From the NCBI GenBank assembly GCA_902791025.1, contig CADATZ010000005.1, positions 1-64,000 on the forward strand: 64,000 bases of DNA, read 5' to 3'. Source of the DNA: an uncultured Chloroflexota bacterium (GTDB lineage Bacteria; Chloroflexota; Anaerolineae; Anaerolineales; Anaerolineaceae). Below, one piece after another: positions 1 to 8,588 of this stretch. The notes under the pieces are model-generated. The model saw only the letters and a list, made by a program, of their open reading frames with translations, did not search any database and had not been told where the DNA came from. Each line of letters begins with the position of its first letter. Within the stretch, counting starts at the first letter, position 1. The position numbers and the translations under genes were made by a program.

Positions 1-310
1 TAGTTCCTTTCTTGTTGGTTTGGCGACTTAATTATAGATTGGTTTCTATTCGCTTCTTTTTTTTCTCTGACTGTTACATATCAATGGTAATCCTACAAAA
101 ATTTTTCATATGTGGTTATTATTGATTCGGACATCTGGTAAAATTATGGATTAAGTGAGATATTAGACATTAGACTTTATATTTTCGTTGTAATTTGACA
201 TCTGATCTGGGGATCGTCAATATTGATGGAATAGACATTTGTAAGTGGATATTGAATAGATTCATGATTTTAATATGATCAAGCTCATGTTTATGAGAAT
301 GATGTAACTA
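1..310. other. AT-rich region without a recognised gene
   Basis: No reading frame with a plausible ribosome-binding site is seen on either strand in this AT-rich stretch. It probably carries the promoter of the small gene starting at 426, but no convincing -35/-10 pair could be chosen. The region ends in the first HR1 hairpin repeat. Confidence 0.5.
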
Positions 311-393
311 TTCTGAAGGAAGCACTTGGGGGCTGGCACCTTGTGCGGCGCAGCCCGAACAAGCGTGCCTGTACCCATGTGCGTCGATCAGAA
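311..393 (-). repeat. HR1 hairpin repeat, copy 1
   Basis: An imperfect palindrome bounded by TTCTGA and TCAGAA. The outer arms are GCACTTGGGGGCTGGCA and TGCCTGTACCCATGTGC, and the tip pairs TTGTGCGG with CCGAACAA around a GCAG-type loop. It matches the other copies at 7287, 13131, 17803, 19161, 22423, 50052 and 61001. It lies directly upstream of the ribosome-binding site of the gene at 426, so it would sit in that gene's leader or promoter region. Confidence 0.85.
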
Positions 394-425
394 GAGTTAC
401 AGAACGAGGGAAAGGTGTGATTTTT

Positions 426-788
426 ATGAAAACTGTATTACCGGAGATTGTTGACAGAAACAGCGATATCCTGCTTGCGAAAGCTGAACAGGCGCTTTTG
501 GACAAACTGCCCATGAATCAAAAGACTATGCAGCGGCTTGGCAAGCTGCTTGAGCCGAAAAATCTGAAGCGGATCGCGATTGGTGCGGTTGGCGGTACCG
601 TTTTGATCTCATTGGTCACAAGTCTTGGACATGACCGGATCTATCAGGCCGCAGTTGGGCGGGAGATGAAAAAACAGCTGGACCCATTGAAGAAAAAGCT
701 GGATGAACTGGAAGCGCAAAACGTCGCGCTGTGGCAGCAGAATGAAGAATTGAAAGCGCAGCTGCAGAAAATGGAGAGCCACGGATAA
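426..788 (+). CDS. small membrane protein with C-terminal coiled coil (unknown)
   Basis: A 120-residue protein of unknown family. Residues about 45-64 (IAIGAVGGTVLISLVTSL) form one transmembrane helix. The C-terminal third is charged and heptad-like (MKKQLDPLKKKLDELEAQN) and probably forms a coiled coil. The ATG at 426 is preferred over an in-frame GTG at 417 because GAAAGG lies about 10 bases upstream of it. The gene stands alone between an HR1 repeat and the hydrogenase gene, with about 135 bp to the latter. A single-span protein with a cytoplasmic coiled coil could be a membrane anchor, but no function is assigned. Confidence 0.7.
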   Translation: MKTVLPEIVDRNSDILLAKAEQALLDKLPMNQKTMQRLGKLLEPKNLKRIAIGAVGGTVLISLVTSLGHDRIYQAAVGREMKKQLDPLKKKLDELEAQNVALWQQNEELKAQLQKMESHG

Positions 789-923
789 CGGGATTATCCA
801 TTTAGAAAGCCGTTTTTACCGTTGAATGTGCGGACAATTGTGGTATAAAAAATAAATAATTGTAATCAGAAATCCGGTTCTGATGGAACATTGTAATAGA
901 ATATTCCAATAAGAGGTTGTTTG

Positions 924-2357
924 ATGAGAATTTTCGATACAAGTGTACAGGAATTGAAATACAGGATCATGCGGGAAATCGCTAAAAAAGCCTGGAATGA
1001 TGAACTGCTGGAAGGTGTTCTCGACATTCCCAACATCATTATTCCCGGAAAAAAGCCGACCATGCGCTGCTGTGTTTATAAAGAGCGTGCGATCGTTGCC
1101 GAACGGGTCAGGATCGCTATCAATCCGAATAATATCAATAATTGGGCGATTACTTCCCTTGAAATTGCCTGCGATGAATGTCCGGCAGATGGTTATTACG
1201 TCTCCGAATCCTGCCGCGGTTGTCTTTCTCATCCCTGCATTACGGCCTGTAAACGCGGGGCGATCTCTTTCCAGCATGGCCGCGGTGCATTTATTGACCG
1301 CAGTTTGTGCGTGAGCTGCGGACAGTGTGCACAGGTTTGTCCGTTTACCGCAATTGTGAACCGCAAGCGTCCCTGCCAGAATGCCTGCAAGACGGACGCG
1401 ATTTCCTCCGCACCGGAAGGCTATGTGAAGATCAGCCACAGCAAGTGTATCGGCTGTGGTGCTTGCGTATATCAGTGTCCTTTCGGAGCGATCGTTGACC
1501 GTTCCAGCATGCTGAATGTGATTGAAATGCTTAAGAAGCGTCAGAAAGATGGATCGAAAAAGCTCTGCGCTGTTCTGGCTCCCGCCATTTACAGCCAGTT
1601 CACCTATGCTAAATTGGGCCAGGTCGTCGCGGGATTGCGTGAGATGGGCTTTGATATGGTCGTTGAAGCTGCTCACGGTGCGGATATGGTTGCTAAAGAA
1701 GAGGCAAAGGAATTAGCGGAAAAGGGATTCCTGCTCAGTTCCTGCTGCCCTGCTTTTGTTAAGTTTATCCGCAATGAATATCCGGAACTTGCCGGGAATA
1801 TCTCTTCCAGTCTGTCCCCGATGGCGACGATTTCCAAGCATATCAAGGAACTGCATCCGGGTACCATGATCGTTTTTATCGGTCCATGCACAGCCAAAAA
1901 GGAAGAGATCCAGCAGGACCATGTCCATCCCTATGTGGATGCCGTGCTGACCTTTGAGGAGCTTCAGGCGCTCTTTGACGGCATCGGTGTCGAGATTCTC
2001 ACTCTTGAGGAGAGTCAGACGGATGATATGGCCTCCTATTTCGGACGTATCTTTGCCCGCTGCGGAGGACTTGCGGAAGCTGTTTCCGAGTCATTGAAGG
2101 AACAGGGTTTCACTGATTTTCCGTTGAATGCAGTGAGCTGCAGCGGAATGGATGAGGTGAAGCTTACGCTTGTCCGCAAAGCACATGGACGGCTGCCGGA
2201 TGTGAATTTTATTGAGGGTATGGCCTGTGTGGGCGGATGTGTCGGCGGCGCCGGCTGTCTGACGCATGCGGCACAAAACAAGAACCTGATTGACAAGTAC
2301 GGGAAAGCCGCCGGCAACATGACGATCGTGGAAAGTGCCGCACATCAGGTCAATTAG
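924..2357 (+). CDS. group B-type [FeFe]-hydrogenase (ferredoxin-like and H-cluster domains)
   Basis: A 477-residue iron-only hydrogenase, a cytoplasmic enzyme catalysing proton reduction or H2 oxidation. The N-terminal 190 residues carry several cysteine motifs for FeS clusters, including CVSCGQCAQVCPF (about 129-141) and CIGCGACVYQCPFGAI (about 175-190). The H-cluster motifs follow: SSCCPAF (about 272), GPCTAKKEE (about 320) and GMACVGGCVGG (about 431). All four cluster cysteines and the adjacent catalytic cysteine are present. The L1 and L3 variants (CCPAF rather than CCPGW, CVGGC rather than CPGGC) and the length fit group B monomeric enzymes rather than the bifurcating group A trimer. The start at 924 has AAGAGG 8 bases upstream. 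No maturase genes (HydE, HydF, HydG) lie in the window. An iron importer follows immediately. Confidence 0.88.
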   Translation: MRIFDTSVQELKYRIMREIAKKAWNDELLEGVLDIPNIIIPGKKPTMRCCVYKERAIVAERVRIAINPNNINNWAITSLEIACDECPADGYYVSESCRGCLSHPCITACKRGAISFQHGRGAFIDRSLCVSCGQCAQVCPFTAIVNRKRPCQNACKTDAISSAPEGYVKISHSKCIGCGACVYQCPFGAIVDRSSMLNVIEMLKKRQKDGSKKLCAVLAPAIYSQFTYAKLGQVVAGLREMGFDMVVEAAHGADMVAKEEAKELAEKGFLLSSCCPAFVKFIRNEYPELAGNISSSLSPMATISKHIKELHPGTMIVFIGPCTAKKEEIQQDHVHPYVDAVLTFEELQALFDGIGVEILTLEESQTDDMASYFGRIFARCGGLAEAVSESLKEQGFTDFPLNAVSCSGMDEVKLTLVRKAHGRLPDVNFIEGMACVGGCVGGAGCLTHAAQNKNLIDKYGKAAGNMTIVESAAHQVN

Positions 2358-2404
2358 GGTGTATTATAGAGTTTATCAATATAAATTGCGAGAGGAGATT
2401 TTTT

Positions 2405-3484
2405 ATGAAGAAAATTATCTTTAGTGTACTTGCGCTGATCATGGCGCTGACCGTTTGCTGCACAGCTTTTGCGGTGAATGAAGATGTTGAAGGGGAACTG
2501 GTGATCTATACCTCCATGTATCCCTTCGTGATCGATATGATGAACGAAGCGCTGCAGAATGAATTCCCGAACCTGACGCCGGGGATTGATGGCAGTTTCT
2601 TCTTCTACGGCGGAACTTCCTCCCTGATCACAAAGATTTACGGTGAAATGGGAGACAACCGCGACCAGCCTTTGGAAGCCGATATGTTCATGGTTGCCGA
2701 ACCGGCTTTTTCTCTTGAACTTAAGGATTATGGTTATCTGCATTCTTTCGAAGTGGAAGATGCTGAAAACCGTCTGCGCTTCCCCTTTGATGCAGATGGA
2801 TACTGGTATCCGGTTCGTACACTGAACATGGTGCTGGCTTATAATCCGGAAATGGAAGAATCCTGGAATGCCAAAGGGATCACGATTCCGCGGACCTTCA
2901 AGGATTTTGCTTACGACCCGGCGCTGAAGGGTTATATTTCCATGAGCGACCCGATGACCTCCGGTACAGCCTACGCGGCGGTTGCTTCCCTGCTGGATAC
3001 TTATGGTGAAGAATATCTGGACAAACTGGGTGAAAACCGCGTGATGCGCGAGTCCGGCTCCACCGCTATTGCCAAGCTGCAGTCCGGTGAATGTGCGGCT
3101 ATCATGATCCTGGAAGAGTCCATCCTCAAATATATCGATGATGAGGAAGCCAAGGGCAACAATGTTTCCAATATTCAGGTGATCTATCCGGAAGACGGCG
3201 TGATCCTGATCCCTTCCACTGTGATGATCGTTGCAGAGGAATATTCCAAGAATGTCAATACCGAAGCTGCTGAAGCCGTTGCCGAATGGCTTCTCTCCGA
3301 AGATGCACAGCGTCTGATCATGAAGGGCTACATGCACTCCGTTTTGGCGGATATGGATGATTATCCGGCACATTCCGTTCCGACTATGGAACTGGTTGAA
3401 AAGGATATGGGCGTCGATTGGGTAAAGGCTTACAAGAACCGTGAACAGATCAACCACCTTTGGACAGAAAAAGTTACGCAATAA
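2405..3484 (+). CDS. ABC importer periplasmic binding protein, Fe3+/AfuA type
   Basis: A 359-residue exported solute-binding protein. It has a Sec signal peptide (MKKIIFSVLALIMALTV, probable cleavage after AFA near residue 24) and a family-1 type II binding fold beginning GELVIYTSMYP, as in Fe3+-, thiamine- and phosphonate-binding proteins. With the permease and ATPase downstream it forms a complete importer. Iron is the most likely substrate by family, but polyamines or phosphonates remain possible. GAGAGGAGA precedes the ATG. A strong terminator follows the stop, so the binding protein could be expressed above the permease level. It starts 47 bp after the hydrogenase stop, which suggests co-transcription with an iron-rich enzyme. 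Confidence 0.82.
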   Translation: MKKIIFSVLALIMALTVCCTAFAVNEDVEGELVIYTSMYPFVIDMMNEALQNEFPNLTPGIDGSFFFYGGTSSLITKIYGEMGDNRDQPLEADMFMVAEPAFSLELKDYGYLHSFEVEDAENRLRFPFDADGYWYPVRTLNMVLAYNPEMEESWNAKGITIPRTFKDFAYDPALKGYISMSDPMTSGTAYAAVASLLDTYGEEYLDKLGENRVMRESGSTAIAKLQSGECAAIMILEESILKYIDDEEAKGNNVSNIQVIYPEDGVILIPSTVMIVAEEYSKNVNTEAAEAVAEWLLSEDAQRLIMKGYMHSVLADMDDYPAHSVPTMELVEKDMGVDWVKAYKNREQINHLWTEKVTQ

Positions 3485-3506
3485 GGTCTATTGAATCTGT
3501 GCTATT

Positions 3507-3546
3507 GAGGGGAAGCTGTATTAGCTTCCCCTCTTGGCAATTTTTT
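3507..3546 (+). terminator. intrinsic terminator after the Fe3+-type binding protein
   Basis: An 11-bp perfect stem, GAGGGGAAGCT (3507-3517) with AGCTTCCCCTC (3523-3533), has a five-base loop and is followed by TTGGCAATTTTTT. It lies between the binding protein and the permease genes and could act as an attenuator of the operon. Confidence 0.85.
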
Positions 3547-3554
3547 GAAAATAT

Positions 3555-3627
3555 CCCGGGACTGTCCCTTTATGGGGTTGTCCCGATTCCTCAGAGGAAC
3601 ACAGTTCCATAAAGAGACAGTTCCGGG
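3555..3627. repeat. 73-bp imperfect palindrome in the leader of the double permease
   Basis: The outer arm CCCGGGACTGTCCCTTTATGG pairs with the closing arm CCATAAAGAGACAGTTCCGGG with few mismatches. An inner stem TTCCTC/GAGGAA lies at the centre. It is REP-like but differs from HR1. It sits between the terminator and the ribosome-binding site of the gene at 3682 and has no second copy in the window. Confidence 0.7.
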
Positions 3628-3681
3628 TTTGGATTTTCTGAATCAATACAATCTGGAGAAAATTGAAGGAGGCGGCAGCGG

Positions 3682-6180
3682 ATGACACACACAGACATGC
3701 CGAAAAATACAAATCAGCGGCGGGATCCGGTGCAGTTTGCAACAAAAATCGGGTTGATTGTTGTTTTTGTGCTGGGTGCCGTTTTGGTTTTTATGGGATA
3801 CCGCGCACAGGTGGAGTTTAATCGATCCGGTTTCAGCTCGGAGACCGCTTATCAGGTAATCAATACCTTGTCCAGTGACGTTTCCAATGCATGGTCACAA
3901 AAACTGCAGCCTGATTTGAATAAAATGTCAGAAACAGACCGGACAGCACTGGATGGGATCGTCGCGGTGCTGCTGAAAGATGCCTGGGACACGCAGAAGA
4001 AGGGTTCCGGCGAAGAAGCCGCCGCGGCTTTAGCGGAATCTTCGGCAGAAGCAGCTGACTACAAGCTGCTATATACCGCGTATCTGGTCAATGGACCGAA
4101 AGTGAATGCCTCGCAGCGGAAAACGTTCACCGCTATGAAGGAAAGTGAAGCATCTGAATTCCGTCAGCGGCTGTTGGAGTGTATTTTGGATGAGGAAAAG
4201 CCGCTTCCGGCAGAGGCTGAACCACTCGCTGGTTCTCTGACCGGTACTGAACGTCAGGCGATGCTGATGCAGATTTTCTTTGTCAGCAGCGGTTCTGCGG
4301 AAAGTAAGATAACGGAAAATGTCAATAACTTCAAGAAGACAGTCCGTTCCAAAGAATCACAGCTGACAGCATTCCGGATGATTGCGCTGGGTGAGGTTCC
4401 ATGGCTGTGGCAGCTGATCATCAGTAACAGCCGTACCGCGATTCTGATCGGTATCATCCTGATGATCGATGTCGTGCTCCTGGCTTTTTTGATGAACGCG
4501 GAAAAGTTGTGGGTTCTCGACTTCAAATGGATCATGATCCTGGTGATCGTAGATTTCCTGCTGTTCTTCCAGCTCCTGCCCATGATTTTTATCGTGGTGC
4601 GGGCCGTTTTTCCGGATGGTGTTTTTTCCTTTGAAGTACTCAAGCGTCTTTTCACCTATCCGCTGAACCTGGTCGCCCTGCGCAACACCTTTACCGCTGC
4701 TTTTGCCACGATGATCCTCGGTACCGCGATCGCTTTTCCGCTGGCATGGCTGGTAGGGCGAACGAATCTCTACGGAAAGAAGTTTTTCCGCTTCCTTTTT
4801 GTTGTGACGTATATGGTGCCGCCCTATGTCGGCGCGATGGCATGGCTGCGGCTGATGAATCCAAACGTTGGCTCGATCAACCAGTGGCTGCGGGCACTGC
4901 TGCATCTCAGTGATGCTCCCGGACCGCTGAATGTTTATACGGTCCCCGGGATGATCTGGGTGCTGACGTCATTCTATTATCCCTATGCCTTTATCACCAT
5001 CAGCCGCGCGATGGAGAAAATGGACCCGTCCCTTGAGGAAGCCAGCCGCATTTCCGGTGCCTCTCCGCTGAAAACCGTTTTCACGATCACGCTGCCCATG
5101 ATGACGCCTTCCCTGATTGCCGGTGCTTTGCTTGTTTTCGTAAGTGCTATGAGCTGCTACGGGATCCCTTCCATTATCGGCAAACCCGGCAACGTCAATA
5201 CCGTTACGACCCGCATCGTCGAATATGTCTCGCTTGGTCAGCAGGGGCTGAATGACGCGACCGCGCTTTCCGTGGTGCTGATGCTGGTCGCGCTGATCAT
5301 CCTGTTCATCTCTGATGTGGTCCTTGCAAAGCGCCAGTACATCACGGTTTCCGGTAAATCTGTCAAACCGGCTATTGTTGACCTGCGTTCCTGGCGCATC
5401 CCGATGACGTTGATCGTCTCCCTGTTTGCTGTGATCATGGTGCTGATTCCTTTCATCACGATTCTGTACACATCCTTCAAGATCGATGTCGGAAAAAATG
5501 TCTGGGCTCCGGGAAATTTCACGCTTGCCAACTGGACAACGGTCTTCGCCCGTGCGGAAACGCTGGGCTGTTTGAAGAATTCGCTGATCTATGCTTCGAT
5601 AACAGCGACGATTGGTCTGGTTATTGCCTGTGTCATGAGCTACCTGCTGCAGCGCACCCGGATCCGCGGACGCAATATCCCGAACTTCCTGATCACGCTG
5701 GGCTCCGGTACGCCTTCAGTGGTGATCGCACTGGGACTGATCATGACGATGCGCGGAAATTTTGGCGTGAATATTTACGGCACTGCCTATATCATGATTA
5801 TCGCTTATCTGGTCAAATACCTGATGATGGGAATGCGTACAGTCGTGAGCGCGATGAGCCAGATCCATGTTTCCATGGAGGAATCCAGTCAGATTTCCGG
5901 CGCGAGCTGGCTGACAACGATGCGGCGCATCACCGGACCGCTGATTTTCCCTTCTATCGCTGCCGGCTGGTTCCTGATCTTCATCCCGAGTTTTTATGAA
6001 CTTTCGATGACGACGCTGCTTTATTCCAGTACGACAAAAACGATCGGTTTTCAGCTTTACGAATACTGGACTTTCACCAGCCAGCCGATGAGCTGCGCGA
6101 TGGCCTTTGGTATCCTGCTGATCGTTATTGTGCTGAACTTTGTACTCAACCGTCTGACAAAAGGCGAATTCTCTATTTAG
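3682..6180 (+). CDS. fused double ABC permease with N-terminal extracytoplasmic domain (Fe3+ type)
   Basis: An 832-residue polytopic permease with two FbpB-like units in one chain. The first has its EAA loop at EEASRISGASPLKTV, the second at EESSQISGASWLTTM. Before them, residues 24-44 form a helix followed by about 190 hydrophilic residues likely outside the membrane, then two or three further helices. That N-terminal extension is unusual for the family. Together the units would form the translocation path for the substrate bound by the protein at 2405, driven by the ATPase at 6196. AGGAGG lies 10 bases before the ATG, and the ATPase follows after 15 bp. Membrane localisation is certain; the exact substrate is inferred from the binding protein. 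Confidence 0.85.
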   Translation: MTHTDMPKNTNQRRDPVQFATKIGLIVVFVLGAVLVFMGYRAQVEFNRSGFSSETAYQVINTLSSDVSNAWSQKLQPDLNKMSETDRTALDGIVAVLLKDAWDTQKKGSGEEAAAALAESSAEAADYKLLYTAYLVNGPKVNASQRKTFTAMKESEASEFRQRLLECILDEEKPLPAEAEPLAGSLTGTERQAMLMQIFFVSSGSAESKITENVNNFKKTVRSKESQLTAFRMIALGEVPWLWQLIISNSRTAILIGIILMIDVVLLAFLMNAEKLWVLDFKWIMILVIVDFLLFFQLLPMIFIVVRAVFPDGVFSFEVLKRLFTYPLNLVALRNTFTAAFATMILGTAIAFPLAWLVGRTNLYGKKFFRFLFVVTYMVPPYVGAMAWLRLMNPNVGSINQWLRALLHLSDAPGPLNVYTVPGMIWVLTSFYYPYAFITISRAMEKMDPSLEEASRISGASPLKTVFTITLPMMTPSLIAGALLVFVSAMSCYGIPSIIGKPGNVNTVTTRIVEYVSLGQQGLNDATALSVVLMLVALIILFISDVVLAKRQYITVSGKSVKPAIVDLRSWRIPMTLIVSLFAVIMVLIPFITILYTSFKIDVGKNVWAPGNFTLANWTTVFARAETLGCLKNSLIYASITATIGLVIACVMSYLLQRTRIRGRNIPNFLITLGSGTPSVVIALGLIMTMRGNFGVNIYGTAYIMIIAYLVKYLMMGMRTVVSAMSQIHVSMEESSQISGASWLTTMRRITGPLIFPSIAAGWFLIFIPSFYELSMTTLLYSSTTKTIGFQLYEYWTFTSQPMSCAMAFGILLIVIVLNFVLNRLTKGEFSI

Positions 6181-6195
6181 GAAAGGATTATTTAA

Positions 6196-7269
6196 ATGGC
6201 AACTGTTACACTTGAGCACATTTCCAAAAGTTTTGGCGAAAATGTGGTACTGAAAGAAATCAACGAAACCTTTCAGGATGGAGAATTTGTCACCCTGTTG
6301 GGGCCCTCCGGGTGCGGAAAATCAACGATTCTGCGCATCGTATCCGGTTTTGAAAAGCCAACCTCCGGGAATCTTTACATTGATGACCGTCTGGTTTCCG
6401 GTGGGAAGACTTTTGTGCCGCCGGAAAAACGGGGAATCGGCATGGTCTTCCAGAGCTATGCGGTCTGGCCGCATATGAATGTTTTCGACAATGTGGCTTA
6501 CCCGCTGTCGATCAAACGTACTTCGAAGAGTGAAATCAAAGCAGCTGTTGAAAGGGTACTGGACATTACGCATCTCAGCCAGTATGCGGAACGTTTCCCG
6601 AACCAGCTTTCCGGCGGACAGCAGCAGCGGATTGCACTGGCTCGTGCGATGGTATCTGCGCCGAAATTACTGCTGCTGGACGAGCCTTTGTCCAATCTGG
6701 ATGCCAAGCTGCGTGAGTCCATGCGGTTTGAGATCAAGGAGATCCAAAAGAAAACCGGGATCACGGTAGTCTATGTGACACATGACCAGACGGAAGCGAT
6801 GGCGATGAGTGACCGGATCTTCCTCATTCACCGCGGTGTGGTGCAGCAGTCCGGTTCGCCGGTTGAGATCTATGATACGCCGAATAACCAGTTTGTGGCG
6901 GATTTCCTCGGAAAGGTGGATTTCTTCAAGGGAGAGGCCGGAAACGGACGAATTGTCTTCCCGAACATGGGCGGACAGTCTGTTCCTTATGATGGTCCTC
7001 GTACAGGGAAAGTGGATGTGGCTGTGCGTCCGGAAAACCTCTATTTTGACCCGGATGGTCCGCTGCAGGGTACACTGGAACGGCAATATTATCTCGGCGA
7101 TGTGGATGACTGCCGGGTGCGTGTAGGTGAAACATTGGTTCGTGTGATCGCCAATGGATATGAATTCCATTCTTTGACAGATGGGCAGCCGGTCCGCCTT
7201 TCTATCCGCAGTTTTCTGGCATTTGAGGATGACGGCTCACTGGACCAAATGCTGAAAATCCGCACATAA
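6196..7269 (+). CDS. ABC importer ATPase, FbpC/PotA-like
   Basis: A 357-residue cytoplasmic ATPase of the Fe3+/spermidine/sulfate class. It shows Walker A GPSGCGKS (about residue 36), signature LSGGQQQRIALARA (about 138), Walker B LLLLDEP (about 159) and the switch histidine in VTHDQTEAMA. A C-terminal TOBE-like regulatory region follows (RTGKVDVAVRPENLYF). It energises the double permease, whose stop lies 15 bp upstream; GAAAGGA is the ribosome-binding site. An HR1 hairpin begins 18 bp after the stop and is the only obvious candidate for ending the transcript. Confidence 0.9.
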   Translation: MATVTLEHISKSFGENVVLKEINETFQDGEFVTLLGPSGCGKSTILRIVSGFEKPTSGNLYIDDRLVSGGKTFVPPEKRGIGMVFQSYAVWPHMNVFDNVAYPLSIKRTSKSEIKAAVERVLDITHLSQYAERFPNQLSGGQQQRIALARAMVSAPKLLLLDEPLSNLDAKLRESMRFEIKEIQKKTGITVVYVTHDQTEAMAMSDRIFLIHRGVVQQSGSPVEIYDTPNNQFVADFLGKVDFFKGEAGNGRIVFPNMGGQSVPYDGPRTGKVDVAVRPENLYFDPDGPLQGTLERQYYLGDVDDCRVRVGETLVRVIANGYEFHSLTDGQPVRLSIRSFLAFEDDGSLDQMLKIRT

Positions 7270-7286
7270 AAAGTCTTTTTGTGCCT

Positions 7287-7379
7287 ATTCGGAACGGAGC
7301 ACGTGGGGACTGGCATATTGTGCTGCGCAGCCCGCACAAGCGTGCCTGTCCCCATGTGCGTCGCTGTATGTTCTGAATG
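7287..7379 (-). repeat. HR1 hairpin repeat, copy 2
   Basis: The palindrome opens ATTCGGAACGGAGCACGTGGGG and closes GTCCCCATGTGCGTC followed by GTTCTGAATGG. The tip is TTGTGCTGC against CCGCACAA. The terminal TTC(A/G)GAA and TTCTGAA sequences are shared with copies 3 and 9. It lies between the iron ATPase and the LysR gene. The reading frame of the LysR gene is open across it, but the ribosome-binding site puts the start downstream. Confidence 0.9.
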
Positions 7380-7425
7380 GATATATAAAATATTGTATGA
7401 ATACAAAAAAGATGAAGGTCATCCG

Positions 7426-8343
7426 ATGACGATCACGCAGCTGAATTATGTCATTGTTATTTCGGAGATGGGGTCGCTCAACAAGGCCTCCGAGGTGCTT
7501 TATATTTCCCAGCCATCCCTGACCAGCTCGGTGCAGGAGCTGGAAAAGGAGCTTGGCATCACGATCTTCAACCGGACCGCACGTGGTGTGACACTGACGA
7601 GCGACGGGGAGGATTTTATCCAATATGCCCGTCAGGTGGTGCAGCAGTATGACCGTCTGCTGGAAAAGTTCGGGAGGGGCAGTACTTTACGGAAAAAGTT
7701 CGGTGTCTCAACCCAGCATTATTCCTTCGCGGTGAAGAGCTTTGTCGAGATGGTCAAACAGTTCGATACCGGCGAGTATGAGTTTGCCATTCGGGAAACC
7801 AGGACCCGGGAGGTGATCGACGATGTGAGCACGGGGAAAAGTGAGATCGGGCTGCTGTATCTCAGTGACTTTAATCGCAAGGTCCTCGAAAAACTGCTGC
7901 GGACCAATGGCCTGGAGTTTTATCATCTGATCGATTGTGACGCATATGTCTATCTGTGGAAGGGGCATCCTTTGGCAGAGAAAAAGTCCATTCGTTTTCA
8001 TGAACTGGAGGACTACCCCTGCCTTTCTTTCGAACAGGGTGCGACAGGTTCCTTTTACTTTGCTGAAGAGATCCTGACGACTTCGGAATATCCGCGCACG
8101 ATCAAAACCAATGACCGGGCGACCATGCTGAACCTGATGGTCGGTCTGAACGGCTACACCCTTTGTTCCGGCATTATCTGTGAGGAGCTCAACGGCACCA
8201 ACTATATCGCTGTTCCTTTCGATCCTGAAGATCAGTCTTCTGGTTCCAAAATGGAAATCGGTTACATCGTCAAAAAGAACATGATCCTCAGCCAAATGGC
8301 GGAACTGTATATCATCGAACTGAGACGATACCTGGGAGGGTAG
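7426..8343 (+). CDS. LysR-family transcriptional regulator
   Basis: A 305-residue regulator. Residues 1-60 form the winged helix-turn-helix (TQLNYVIVISEMGSLNKASEVLYISQPS), followed by a LysR substrate-binding domain. The frame is open upstream through the HR1 repeat to 7279. The ATG at 7426 is chosen because GAAGG lies 9 bases before it and the protein then begins like its family. It sits between the Fe3+-type importer and the Liv importer on the same strand, so either could be its target; LysR proteins usually control neighbouring genes. Its stop codon TAG is the first unit of a stutter array. Confidence 0.88.
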   Translation: MTITQLNYVIVISEMGSLNKASEVLYISQPSLTSSVQELEKELGITIFNRTARGVTLTSDGEDFIQYARQVVQQYDRLLEKFGRGSTLRKKFGVSTQHYSFAVKSFVEMVKQFDTGEYEFAIRETRTREVIDDVSTGKSEIGLLYLSDFNRKVLEKLLRTNGLEFYHLIDCDAYVYLWKGHPLAEKKSIRFHELEDYPCLSFEQGATGSFYFAEEILTTSEYPRTIKTNDRATMLNLMVGLNGYTLCSGIICEELNGTNYIAVPFDPEDQSSGSKMEIGYIVKKNMILSQMAELYIIELRRYLGG

Positions 8344-8505
8344 GAAGTAGGAGGTAGAATGTAGGATGTAGGATGTAGGAGGTAGAATGTATGTTGGTGA
8401 TCCATTGTGCCAACCTTCTACTTTCAAATTTCTACTTTCTACTTCCTACCTTCTACCTTCTACTTTCTACTTTCTACATCCTACATCCTCCTATAACCCC
8501 ACCCT
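8341..8505. repeat. stutter array with inverted arm (TAGGA/TCCTA)
   Basis: Beginning at the TAG stop of the LysR gene, 7-8 bp units such as TAGGAGG, TAGAATG and TAGGATG run to about 8390. After a 20-bp loop region, a pyrimidine-rich arm (TTCTACT, TTCTACC, CATCCTA units) runs to about 8500. The arms are imperfect inverse complements, so the region can fold into one long hairpin. It is intergenic, with no reading frame. Confidence 0.85.
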
Positions 8506-8530
8506 ATATCCAACTATTTGAGTTAAATAT

Positions 8531-8559
8531 TAGACAATTTTCAAAGATGATTATATAAT
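8531..8559 (+). promoter_or_regulatory. sigma-70-type promoter of the Liv binding protein
   Basis: TAGACA (8531-8536) and TATAAT (8554-8559) are separated by 17 bp. They lie 30 bp before the ATG of the Liv binding protein, with GGAGG in the leader. The stutter array ends just upstream. Confidence 0.75.
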
Positions 8560-8588
8560 TTTAGAATCAATTTTTTTGGAGGCTTAAT

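Noticed and set aside
311..393. HR1 copies as integron attC sites or as terminators only
   Set aside because: No integrase or attC core (GTTRRRY) is seen. Most copies lack a T run, and three lie inside genes, so a pure terminator role does not explain them.
816..1676. 286-codon minus-strand reading frame opposite the hydrogenase gene
   Set aside because: It is the complement of a gene with strong FeS and H-cluster motifs. Its own translation has no family pattern, and no ribosome-binding site is present.
2354..3481. 375-codon minus-strand frame opposite the iron-type binding protein
   Set aside because: It mirrors the plus-strand gene almost exactly, has a His/Arg-rich shadow composition and lacks a start signal.
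8341..8505. CRISPR array or VNTR of fixed unit at the stutter arrays
   Set aside because: Units are 6-8 bp with no unique spacers, no cas genes are near, and the inverted second arm is unlike CRISPR or plain VNTR.
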